Source: Guadua angustifolia
Lineage: Eukaryota; Streptophyta; Magnoliopsida; Poales; Poaceae
Length of the DNA: 64,000 nucleotides
Assembly (NCBI GenBank): GCA_036346375.1
Contig: CM070506.1
Coordinates: forward strand, 868,001-932,000
Direction of reading: 5' to 3'
Positions 12,379-22,793 of the stretch are shown piece by piece. Within the stretch, counting starts at the first letter, position 1. Each line of letters starts with the position of its first letter. A model generated the notes under the pieces. It worked only from the letters and a program-made list of their open reading frames with translations, was not told the DNA's origin and ran no database searches. A program made the translations under genes and the position numbers.

Positions 12379-13060
12379 CTAAGAGTGGCCATGCGGCGGT
12401 GAGCCATCATACTGTTTCACGGAGGTCGGGCGCCATCTTCTCAATTGCCGATCTTCTCGGGTTTGGGCCGACCGAGCCCCGATCATGTAGCCAAGCACCT
12501 TCCCTAAAGCGGCACCGAATACGCACTTCTCCGGATTGAGCCTAATGTTGTGCTTGTTCAGGTTGGCGAAGGTTTCCCCAAGGTCTTGAACGTGGTCGTC
12601 CTCGGAAGAGCTCTTGACGATGATATCGTCCACGTAGACCTCGAGGTTGTGGCCGATCTGGGGATCGAACGTCTTGGTCATCGGGCGCTGGAAGGTCGCG
12701 CCGGCGTTGTGGAGACCAAACGACATGGTCGTGTAGCAGTAGGTCCCGAACGGCGTGATGAATGAAGTCTTGCTCTCATCTTCAACCGCTAGCTTGATCT
12801 GGTGGTACCCTGAGTAAGCATCCAGGAAGCTCAACATACTGGCGTTTGCGGTGGAGTCGACGATCTGGTCGATGCGTGGGAGCGGAAAGTTGTCCTTTGG
12901 GCATGCCGAGTTCAACCCCGTGTGGTCCACGCACATCCTCTATTTTCCGCCCTTCTTCTGGACGATGACCGGGTTGGCCAGCCACTCGGAGTAGTCGATC
13001 TCGCGGATAAACCCGGCCTTCAGGAGCTTATCCAGGTTTTCTCTGATGATGGCGACCTTC
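12379..13060 (-). pseudogene. Reverse transcriptase domain of gypsy 1
   Basis: Reads from the GFIREIDYSEWLANPV block through FPLPRID, LSFLDAYSGYHQI, the MSFGLHNAGATFQR block and the catalytic YVDDIIVKS. The longest open part is 12936-12379. The upstream part is separated from it by the TAG at 12940-12942. This is the best preserved enzyme domain in the element. Confidence 0.85.
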
Positions 13061-13343
13061 TCCGGTAAGCAGCGACGGCCAGCGCCGCGACAAAGCGTGA
13101 TCGGGTCGCACCTACAGCTTGTGCTTGACCACCTCCCTCGGGACTCCCGACATGTCCGCCGGCTCCCAAGCGAATATACCTTTATTGGTGCGGAGGAAGG
13201 TGACGAGCTCGAGTTCCTATTTGGAAATCAGCCCGGAGAGATGTGGGCCTTTTGGTCGGTCGCTCTCCTCGGCTGCACTCGCCTTCATGTAGCCTGGTGG
13301 ATCGTCGTCTTTTGGCGGCGCTCTTCTCTGTCGCCCCCGGGCC

Positions 13344-13952
13344 TCACTGCGGTAGCATGCCTGCAAGGGCCAGGGCTTGAGTCTCACAACCATGCGCCGC
13401 TTTGAGGTCGCCGCGCACGGTGATGACGGCATTGGGCCCCGGGAGCTTCATGCATCGGTGACCGTAGTGGTTGGCCGCCATGAACTTCACCAGGGCAGGG
13501 CGCCCTAGGATGGCGTTGTAGGGGAGGTCACCCTCGACCACCTCGAAGGTGATCAGCTCGGTGCGGAAATTATCCGTGGCACCGAAGGTGATGGGCAGAA
13601 CCACCTGCCCTAGAGGAGTGGTCGAGCTCCCAAGGACGATCCCGAAGAATGGAATCGCGATGCTCTTGACCTTCAACCAGGAAATCTGCATCCGGTCGAG
13701 CGCACTGGCTAGCAGTAGATTAAGGGAGCTGTCGCCATCGACCATGACCCTCCCGACCGTGGTGTTACTAATGGTCGGGGTCACGACCAAGGCCGTCTTT
13801 AGGTCTCTTGACATACCTTGGGGGGCATCCTCCGATGTGAAGGTGATGGTCGCCCCGGCCCACTTGTAGGGCTGCTCTGAGGATTTTTCGGACACGGTAG
13901 ACCTGTGTGGCTTCCTTGATCTCATGGGGATGAAACGCCGAGGAGCCACCAA
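13344..13952 (-). pseudogene. Aspartic protease region of gypsy 1
   Basis: An open frame of about 200 residues with VGRVMVDGDSSLNLLLASAL, the Tat-type form of the retropepsin active-site segment; element 2 has the more usual DGGSS. It is followed by GDLPYNAILGRPAL, the conserved glycine-rich C-terminal motif. Confidence 0.75.
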
Positions 13953-13959
13953 AGATAAC

Positions 13960-15650
13960 GTCGATCTGGCAGTCGCCTTGCTGAAAGTTTAGGTCGAGGT
14001 CGGCCTGGTCTTCTCCGGCGTTCACCCTCTCGGGCTCATCTCCTTCCTTCGGGAGCGTGGGCATCTCTCCACGCCCGTCGTAGAAGGCCTCGAGCTTGGC
14101 CTGCCAGGCCCTGCAGCCCCGCAGGTCGTGGCCTGGAGCCCTGTGAAACAGGCAAAATTTGCCTTCATCGAACCGAGACCGCCCCTCAGAGCCTTGAGTG
14201 CGGCCGTCGGCTTGCCGCGACCTGGACCGGCGGTCGTCCTGCCGAGGTCGGCGCTGCGCCTGCTGGGGTCGTGGCGATTCTGCTGAGGCGCTTGCCCCTC
14301 TGGCCGGTCCGTGCATTTCCAAAACTTCACGGTGGCCGTCGCCGTGCTTGCATTTTGAGGCCGACCACCATCGCTTGCGGTCTCTCTTCCGCTTCTTGGC
14401 GGCCACGCCTTGGTCGGTATTCTTGGCGCCAGGTCGGCCTACGCTGTATTGACGCCAAGCTTACCTTGTCGTAAATGTCAGCGCTTCAAGCGAACCGCCT
14501 CATCCGCGTCGCGTGGCGCTCCGCCATGCTTGGAAAAGCTTGCCGACCGTGAGCCTTGCCGTGATCTCGAGGTCCTCGGTGGCGTTGGTCGCAAGATCAC
14601 CGAACTTGAAGGCCTTGATCACGGCCTCGTCCGGCCTGCGGGAATCGATTCCTAGTGCGGATGAACCGCCGCCGAAGTCGCGGAGGGTTTATTTTTCACT
14701 GGATCACTCGATCCAAGTCCTTTTCCCTCCGGGCCGCTTCGTAGCGACTCTGGAAATTTGAGCGGCGCTGGATTTGGCGCCCGGCGAAAAGTACAGTTTA
14801 CGGTTGAAGAGCGGTGCGGCAAGAAATCCAAGGCGGTTGGGAGGAAGTTGGCCATCACGTACTCGTCACCTCCGCGGCTAGGATGGCGATGGTGTAGATC
14901 GAGAGGAACTCATCAGGGTTCTTTGTCCCATCGAACCGCTCGATCGACGCAGGCTTGAAGCGAGCTGGCCACCGCACCCGCCGAAGATCATCAGAGTACG
15001 CGTGACCTCGGCGGCCACGGCGGTGGGCCCGAGCATCGCCTGGGAGGTATCGTAAGCACTCGTGGACTCGGCGACGCCTCGGAGGGACGTCGGGAGAAAG
15101 GCCTGACGTCTTTGCTCTTCGAGTGGAGGTTCTTTGTACTCCGCCGCCGCCGCACACCGTCGGTCGCGCTCGAAGCAGCGGCGGCGTACAAAACGAACCT
15201 CGAGGCTAAGGGCGCAGGAGACCGGCGGGGGTGTTGACGCCTGCGAGAGGAGCTATCATCGCTCCTTAACGGCATCGAGACCCAGCGGGGAAGGTCTGGC
15301 GGCTGACGGCAACGGCAACCGGTCGTGGCCTTATCGAGCTCATCTACAAGAGCCCGGCCAAAGAAACCCGACGCCGGGCGCGTGGGCTCGAACATGACTT
15401 CGTCGCGATCGCCGGGCGCTTCGCCGAGTGGGGAAACTGGAATGCCGAGGGCGTTCAATCTTCTCAAGTTCCTCTCATGGGAGGCGGTTATGGCACGGTT
15501 GATGGCAACCCGAGCCATCCGTGCATCTTCCGGGGTCTTGGTGCGCTCCCCCTCTCTCGTTCTCATCATGGCCGTGCGCCATGAGAACAAACAGTTTCGC
15601 GATGGCGGAGAGGGAAGAACGAGGATGCGAACTTCCATGCTCGAGAGACG
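13960..15650 (-). pseudogene. gag: gag of gypsy 1 (broken)
   Basis: The capsid-like core is recognised by FDGTKNPDEFLSIYT near 14950-14885. The nucleocapsid part (14406-13960) is rich in Arg/Gln/Pro and holds one CX2HX4HX4C knuckle (CLFHRAPGHDLRGC), the Tat-type variant of the zinc knuckle. Several frameshifts separate the N-terminal region, the core and the knuckle. In an intact element this protein would form the particle that packages the RNA. Confidence 0.7.
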
Positions 15651-15733
15651 CATTGAGCGAGCTCACGAATCGCGCTTATTCTGCGAAGACGCCATGCCTC
15701 GAGAAGTTGAGGTCACTTCGGTTGAGCAAGCCA

Positions 15734-15751
15734 GGGCCCACATGGCGCCAT
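15734..15751 (-). other. Primer-binding site of gypsy 1
   Basis: Directly inside the 5' LTR the minus strand reads TGGCGCCATGTGGG. Gypsy 2 has TGGCGCCAAGTGGGG at the same place. A TGGCGCC start is usual for Tat elements; the matching tRNA was not determined. Confidence 0.55.
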
Positions 15752-16389
15752 TGTCGGCGATCGGAATCGCTGACCGCAGAAATGAAGAGGGTTAAATGCG
15801 TATGAGGACCCGAAGCGCTTGGTCAACAATGACATAGATGAAGGTCGCGGCGTCAGCGAGCGAGAGACAAGGGTTTATCTTGGTTCGAGCCCCCACGAGT
15901 AATAGCTCGTCCGATCTTCTCTGCGGCGAGAGAATTCACTGCTTGTGAGTACAAGGGGTGTTCTGCTCGAGTTTGAGCCTTGTGTGTGTAAAGCTATTGC
16001 CGGTGAGTTCTGTCTGTACATTTGCCTTGCGTGGTTTATATACCCCGAATGGCGCTGCAAATCATGGGAGAGATTCACGGGAGGGACTTCGTCTTGGCGT
16101 TGAAAGTGGATATGAATCGCTCAGGAGATGTTGCCCACTCTGCCTTAGCGCCACCATTTTAGGTCTTGGTAACCATGGTCAATGCATCCCCACGTCTGGC
16201 GAAACCGCCTCGACCAAGAGCTAACCTCACGACCTCGAGCTTGAGGAGGTGCGAAGCAGACCACTGGTCGGCGGGCCCTAGGTCATCTTGAGACCCGCGG
16301 ACTAGGTCGTGGTGAAGACCTTTGCGGGTTGCCGGGCGGATACCACTGTTGGCCGTCGTTGACTTGTCGAAATCTATCGGTCCCAGGCA
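15752..16389 (-). repeat. 5' LTR of gypsy element 1
   Basis: Begins TGTCGGCGATCGG and aligns along its length with 5778-6412, including the TTTATATACCCCG block (TATATAAA on the minus strand at 16035-16042). It drives the gag-pol strand in an intact copy. Confidence 0.85.
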
Positions 16390-16733
16390 GTGGTGTTTTC
16401 TAAGATTTAAAACCCTATGAGACCTAATAAATGTAAAGTCAATTTTAACGTCATTTAACTATCTTTTATTTTATAAATATAGTCTTTTATTATGTTTTTA
16501 CTATATATGTATGTTTGTGATATTACATCTATGTTGCTACTGTGTGCACTAGCGTGATTCTAGATTAGTACAATATACACACAGAGTCCAGATTTACATA
16601 TTTAGACCCCGACAGATGGTAAGCCATTCAATCTTAAGCTTTTTTCGGTACACTAAATTCAATATGAGCCATTTATTCTTTTTGATCCAGTAGATTAGAT
16701 TGGCTACAATTCATTTATAATTCATCCTATAGA
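16390..16733. other. AT-rich stretch, nothing recognised
   Basis: No coding potential and no clear termini. It could be the left part of the LTR remnant that continues after 22793, but this cannot be shown. Confidence 0.4.
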
Positions 16734-17727
16734 TGTGATGACCCTTCTTTTTTATAACACTCTGGCCTAAATTAGCTCAAAGTCTAGCGTACCGTAGGAC
16801 GGACCTACGCATGCATAGCACCCCACTTATACTTTTGTCATCGTTTCGTGTAAAATGGTTAACCTAGAGATGTTATGTTTGGACCTAATAGACTCACTTT
16901 GTGCAAGCAATGTGGGACTAATCCTAGCACCACTCCACATGGGCCACATGAGCCTTCACATTAACGAGCCGGGGTATTACTGCATCCTCTATCGGACCCT
17001 TGAAAAACACTTTTGAAATTCTCCGTGTATTATGTACCATTCCAGGAAAAGGTAGCACACATAGCAAAGATGATATCACAACATATCCATCGCATTTTAG
17101 TAATAATTAGAGTTTACATAAAACTTGACACTCAGGCCAAATAATAAAACAGCGAAAATAAAGGAAATAGTAGTAAAGCCCAATAAATTTGCCATAAGCA
17201 ATCAACTAGGAAGCGGCCTAGTCCATCTGATCCTCACCATCGTAGAACTCTTCTTTTGAACAGAGTACGTAAGGGTGAGTACAACAGTACTCAGCAAGTC
17301 ACACAGTAAATACAATATTAATGCAATGGATACAAAGGAAGGTTATATGGTTGAGTTTAGCGTAAAACAGCGAGTTGTTTCAATTATGTAGTATTTTTCA
17401 AAGACATAATTTTAAAAAAGATATTCTTTTAACAAAATTTTAGCACAGGAATCACTCCTGCAGCTAACCCAACTTTTCCCAATGAATGGAATCACTCCGA
17501 TAATGGAATCACTCCATCTGAAAACACCTTTTTAAATTCATTCTTGGAAACATTAAAATCTAGCCCGTGAAAGGTTTGCTTGGCATACCCATGATAGCGG
17601 GTGCGGCTAATCAATTAGCTTTACACTTTGCAGAGATTATAGAACTTTACTCACAAGACATGATTATCTCCTTTTACCCAAAAACTCACTTCCTTTGGTG
17701 TGTCGGCAGAGAAAATCATGACAAGAC

Positions 17728-20700
17728 TGTAAGTTCAACCTTCATTAGTTATGGTTTTGGTGTTAATGACAAATCTAATCGTGCGTTAATGACAAATCTA
17801 ATATTAAGTTTATCCCCTAATGCGATATTGTTATTAATGACAAATCTTATATCGAGACTAACTTGTTTATTTAGAATATCTTTGTTTAGTCTCATCGCAT
17901 TAAAAAATGGAAAACCCAAGGTATGTTTGCATATTCATTCTAGTATTAGTTGCATACTTTGGAGTCAAGTTAAAATATGAATGTCCCCGTCATATTAACC
18001 ACAAAATGTGCATCATGTTTCCCAATCCATACATTACATGGATGCACACACTTAGGGGGAGTTTGTAGTTTAACTTGATAGTTTCTTTGTATTGATCGAT
18101 TCTTTATTGATACACATAAGGATCAAGACAAAGAAACTAAATCATTGAGTATATATTTGAATTGCCTAGTTATAAGTATACTCATGGTAATATAGGATAT
18201 ACTCCAATATGATTAAAGTAAGTATGTGCATATTATATCCAAGTCAATCATATTTATGCACATATACATGTGGAGTTTACTCTATAGTTGATGATTTAGA
18301 GTAATGATCATTTCCATACAATTTACATATAATGGATCATTACTTTTCATCAACGTGAGTATATGAAAACTTGTGTAGTTGATATATACTCATATCAATT
18401 TAAATGATAATTTAAATTGAGTTCATTTGTCTCATTAATCATTAAAGAACACTTCATCATGTGTTGATGGTGTTCGTGATTAATTAAGGACAAATGAATA
18501 GTTCTTAAGTATAATAAAGCATGAGTTGCATTATTGTACTTAAGACACAATTAAATCATTTCAATTGATTTAGGTTGTGCTCAATTGATCTAAAGGCATC
18601 CATTATGTGTTAATGGAGTGCAAGAGATAATTGAGACAACCGTGCATCTTGGACTAACTATTTTATGAGTTGTGATTGAGTTAGGTCCAAAGATGGATGA
18701 GATGATGAGAAGGACAAGGGCGGCATCATGAGTTGATGGGCGTCAAGAGTGGATCCCGAAGAGGAGTCGAGTAGAGATCCTGGGGGAGAAATCAAGTGTT
18801 GATCATAAAGACCCCAAAGGGGATTGCTTGTGCGCGGCGGCGAAGGTATAATTAGATAGGCTAAGGACTTTATAGTCTTTGAGTCTAAGGTTTTTATCGC
18901 CGTGCTATTAAGAGGGGTCGTTCCCTAGCTTGAGCTTCATCATGTGTTGGTGATCTCATTCCGCGTTCACTCAAAGCTCAAATCTTATTTGATTTGGTTT
19001 TTGCATATGGGTTAACCATTTGGCATGTGTTGCGAATGGGTTAAACTTATGCTTGGTTGTATTTGGTTTTCGCATAATGCTTTGATTTGCATGTGTTGCA
19101 AGATGTGATAAGCTAGTGCGTTGGCTTTTGCGTGAAGTTCACTTTTGCATGTGTTGCATTAGTTGAAGCTTCATGTTTTGGTTTCGCAAAACAATCTTTC
19201 TAAAACTTGTGTGTTTGTATGGAGCTAGAGGCTTGCATGTGTTGCGAGTAAAGAGCTCATACGTATGGTTTTGGTTTTAGTCGAAGTTTGATTTGTGGTT
19301 GCTTTGAACTAGAGAATTGCATGTGTTGCAATTAGAGAGTTCTAGCACCTTGATTTAATGTTGCTTGGAGCTAGACTTTTGCATGTGTTGCAAAGAGTAG
19401 TGCTCGAGCATGAAATGTGTTTATTGCGTTATTTGCAAGTTCGTTGTGCGAATAAACTGAGGTTTATGAGTCCGGAATTCCGAGAGCATGTGAGTGGGGC
19501 TTGCAACGGGTGTTGGCAAGTTGACCGGGTCTTGTGTTGACCTTCACATGGCTAGGGGATTAATCTCATAAACTTCGAGTTTGATTTGCTTATCGTTTTG
19601 CAAATAGATCTTGAGTTGATTGCGAAATGTGTTTTTGCAATTTGGGTGAAATTCTTTGAGCATGAGCTATGTTGGTGCAAATGTGTTTTGCACGTGTGTA
19701 TGATCATGTGTTGATCATCATATGGCTCAAAGAATAGCATTTGGTTTTTGGAGAAATGATTTTAGTGTGAAAAATCTTGTTTTCTCTGTGAGACCGGTGC
19801 TACCGGTGGTGGTAGCCCGGTGCTACCGGTGGGTGGTAGCACCGCCCCTCTGGCCGGTGTGATTTTTTCAGAGGGGTATGTTTTTGTGGTTTGTTGAGGT
19901 CCGGTGCTCTGGCTTATGGCAGTGCTACCGTGGCGGTAGCACCGCTCCTAGTTGGTCGGTGCTCTAGGATTTTTCGATAACGGCTAGTTTTGTAGCCGTT
20001 GGCCCGTCAAGGGGTGCTGGTTCTAGTAGGGCGGTAGCACCGGATTTTCTGGAGTTCTGCCCATTTCGACCCCCAACGGCTAGTTTTGGCTTGTGGGCTA
20101 TATAAGGAGCCTTGGGGCTGGCATTTGAGTGTTGTTGAAGGGTGTTGGAGTTATTGTGAGTGTGTGGGGATTGTGTGCATGTGTTGCCTTTCTCCATTTG
20201 CTTCTTGAGCTTAAGTGTGAGCACTAATTGCATGTGTTGCAATTAGTGAGTGGTTTGAGAGCCTCTTGTGCATGTGTTACACTTGAGGGAGGCCTTGTGC
20301 ATGTGTTGCACTTGGTGATCACCGAGGAGCGCATTTGTTGTGCCCGGTGAGGTTCAAGCAAGGAGTGGCTTATTACTCTTGGAGGTTGCCGACTCCTAGA
20401 CGGCATAGGCGTCGTGCGCGGGAGCTCTCAAGGTTGTGAGAAGCCCCGGCGAAGTTTGTGAAGGTTCGGGTTGAGCCTACGCTGAGCGTGAAAAACCACG
20501 ACTAGTGGAAAGAGGCGGGTGCTCGGCGGGGCCGGTCCAAGTGTGGGCTTGCCTCAACGTGGACTAGGGAGACCAGCAAGTCTCCGAACACCACGGAAAA
20601 ACATCGTTTGTCTCTTGTCTCTTTACATTCAAGTATTTACCTTTTGCATATTAATCAATTGCTTGATTGTAATTAGAATTGCTTAGTGTTAATTGATTGA

Positions 20701-20916
20701 TCAATTTAGCAATTCTAGTTTAGAGACATAATTTAGTTAGTGCACTAGTGAGCCTAGTTGATTTAGGCTTTAATTGTCAAAACCTATTTATCGCTTCCGC
20801 ATATATATTTGATTAGGTTTTGACATAGGGGTTGATTAGAGCGAATTGTTTAGTGAGCGATCGAATTTTGTAAATCGCCTATTCACCCCCCCTCTAGGCG
20901 CATCCTCGACCCTACA
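17728..20916 (+). mobile_element. Lone 3.2-kb copia (SIRE-like) LTR with perfect AAGAC target duplication
   Basis: Begins TGTAAGTTCAACC and ends CTCGACCCTACA. The 5 bases before (17723-17727) and after (20917-20921) are both AAGAC. The last 500 bases have the stock layout of grass SIRE/copia LTRs (TGCCTCAACGTGGACTAGG, CTCTTTACATTC, then CACCCCCCCTCTAGGCG at the end). The centre (19797-20060) has CCGGTGCTACCGG repeats. No primer site or coding region follows, so it is a solo LTR. The segment 18060-20340 is packed with inverted repeats; see the separate entry. Confidence 0.85.
18420..20340 (+). repeat. Series of hairpins sharing the loop ATGTGTT
   Basis: The heptamer ATGTGTT occurs 16 times here, starting at 18459, 18605, 18942, 19025, 19091, 19149, 19237, 19321, 19383, 19627, 19681, 19706, 20179, 20232, 20272 and 20301. 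ATGAGTT occurs at 18521, 18665 and 18728. Most copies sit at the centre of an inverted repeat whose arms differ from copy to copy. Examples: TCCATT/AATGGA (18605), AATTGC/GCAATT (19321), GTGCAA/TTGCAC (19681), ATGATC/GATCAT (19706), CACTAATTGC/GCAATTAGTG (20232, ten perfect pairs). A few copies (19149, 20179) have only 2-3 pairs. Read directly from the sequence. Confidence 0.85.
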
Positions 20917-22793
20917 AAGACCCCTATAAAGCTCCATCCATGTAGTCATATCCGCTGAGGCTTCACCACTGGTAGAGTTAAAACTGCCCAGTCCAGAAGC
21001 CCCCACTTGCACCAAGTGGCAGCCTTACACCCACTACCACTTTCAACCTAATGACATGACTACCACATTTAGCGTCCTTAATTGACTAGGCGAGCTTTCT
21101 ATAACTCTCGTGCCACACGCACCCACTTGCCAACCATTCTCATCTGGTCTAAACCACGTTTTCATTTTCTTTTGAATAACATCATCTTTCATAACATCCT
21201 ATGGTGTATCGACACCAAGGAATAATTTTATGTTCAACATAAATCTTGTTTTGGCATAAAACCCCCAAAAGTCCTAAATTCACATCTAAGCATATTTATG
21301 CCATTAACTATATAGCACTAGTTAATACTATAATAATGTATCAACCAGTGATATTTTTCTCTAACGTGACAGGATATGAATATTTCAAAGTCAATTGAGG
21401 CCATAACAATTAGGAGTAACTAATTATTTAAAACTGGGATTTAAATTACATTGATAAAACTATACATGCAATAATTTAAATCAAAATATAATTTTTAAAT
21501 TATGGGATCAACATGTTCAAGGATGTGTAACTTGCCTTGGTCACAGAGTAGCTGTTTGGGATCGTCGATTGCAAACTCTTCCGGCTCTCCGAAATCTATA
21601 CGTGAAAACATCCAAATTCAAATAAAATTCAAATAAAATATCAAACTAGCATAAAAGGAAATTTAGAATTTTATATTAATTTAGAAATAAAAATACCTAA
21701 AAATTTATAATCGCATAAAATGATAAGACCATCTTTAATTTTTTGAAATTTCTTTTCTAAATAAAATTTTCAAAATTTCATAGTTAAAATTTAGATTTCA
21801 AAATTTGAAAATTTTCTAAATTTTTCCACTATTTTTCTCCCTCCTTTTTCTTCATTTATTTTTTCCCTCGATTGATAATCTCTCTCCTCACTTTTTTTCC
21901 TTCCTTTTTTTCTCGTTGTCGCTCACGGCTAGTCTTGACAGAGAACAGAGAGCAAAGCTATATGTTTCCATGGCTATGGTGTAAGGGGTAAGGCCTAAGG
22001 GCGTATGGTCAGCCAACGGCATGCAAGTAGAGGAGTAGGCGGCGAAGGCGATAGTGGCCAGAGGGAGGGCTAGACGGCAGCGCATGGCTGGAAAAATAGG
22101 CGGTGGTCAGGAGCACTTTACCTCATGAAATCAGGTGAAACGAAGCCGAATTAGCTCTTGAGAAGTGACAAAATAGATAAAGGGTTGAGTTGCGCACACA
22201 ATGCTCCCTTTTATGGCCCGAGAGAAGGACCGGAGGGGCAGGATTTGAAGCGGGAATGGCAACGGCCAAAGATGAAGAACATTGAATTTTTGGGGGGCAA
22301 ATCATGGGAATTTAATTGGGGAAACCGCTATTGGAACGAGAGAGATGAACTAAGAATTTGATTGCGCATTTATTTGGGAAGAAATGGTAGAAGAATCGTG
22401 GAGATTTTAAAGCTTCATTTGTGCTCTAATGGTGGGGAGAGAGGGATAGCTTCTCTGGACTTGATTGGCCGGAAGTTGATGGCTCTTGACAGTGGGGTCC
22501 GGTCCCACTGTCAGTTTTTCATGAATTATTTGGAGCTAAGAGAAAATCGGCTTTGGTAAAAATAGTGAAAGGCTTTAAAATTCTTGTAAAAATTAAAAAA
22601 ATACTTTGGTATATTGGAAACCCAATAAATTTATTTTTTAGAAAATTTCAACTTTTAAATTTTTCTGCGAAAAATCTTTTTGTAAAACTGAAAATGGCGA
22701 AAAGGCTATATAAAATCCATAAAAATTAGGAGAATTCCAAGAAGAATCTAAATAAAATAAATTAAATAGACAGTCAATTTTTTGGGATATTAC

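Larger units (their letters stand above)
10184..13952 (-). pseudogene. pol: pol of gypsy 1: protease, RT, RNase H, integrase (broken)
   Basis: Domains occur in the order protease (13952-13344), RT (about 13060-12379), RNase H (about 12360-11440) and integrase (about 11330-10184). The aspartic protease keeps VDGDSSLNLL around its active site. RT keeps the YVDD catalytic box. The integrase N-terminus keeps the two histidines (RDIH, GAH) of the zinc finger. Parts of the catalytic core survive (ITDNGTPLY with an aspartate; ALERANG with the glutamate). An in-frame TAG at 12940-12942 stands where RT normally has tryptophan (GKWRMCVD). Many 1-2 bp indels separate the blocks, so no polyprotein can be made. 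Confidence 0.8.
5778..16389 (-). mobile_element. Tat-lineage Ty3/gypsy retrotransposon 1, degenerate, with antisense gene
   Basis: Two LTRs (5778-6412 and 15752-16389) enclose gag, protease, RT, RNase H and integrase remnants on the minus strand, in gypsy order. A plus-strand gene lies between integrase and the 3' LTR, which is the layout of Grande/RIRE2-type Tat elements. All reading frames are broken by small indels and stops. The LTRs differ by many 1-4 bp indels as well as substitutions, so the copy is old or carries assembly errors. Flanks next to the LTRs (ACTGG left, GTGGT right) do not form a clear target duplication. Confidence 0.85.
16734..22793 (-). mobile_element. Chromovirus-type LTR (minus), split by a 3.2-kb copia-like LTR
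   Basis: Starts TGTGATGACCC and ends GGGATATTACA (TGTAATATCCC on the minus strand), like the chromovirus LTR at 51906-55159. Internal landmarks are shared in order with that LTR: GTGAGTACAACAGTACTCAGC (17275), CACTTCCTTTGGTGTGTCGGC (17686), CAGTCCAGAAGCCCCC (20989) and TCCTTAATTGACTAGG (21075). These landmarks continue correctly across the insertion at 17728-20916. No internal region or matching target duplication is seen, so it is a lone or truncated LTR. Confidence 0.7.

Noticed and set aside
17567..17980. 137-residue plus frame
   Set aside because: It runs from the chromovirus LTR into the inserted copia LTR at 17728, so it cannot be one gene.
18420..20340. Reading the ATGTGTT hairpins as a CRISPR-like array or a tRNA cluster
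   Set aside because: The constant part is only 7 nt and central to palindromes, spacing is irregular, and no tRNA arm motifs (GTTCGAAT-type T loop with CCA geometry) were found; the context is a plant LTR.
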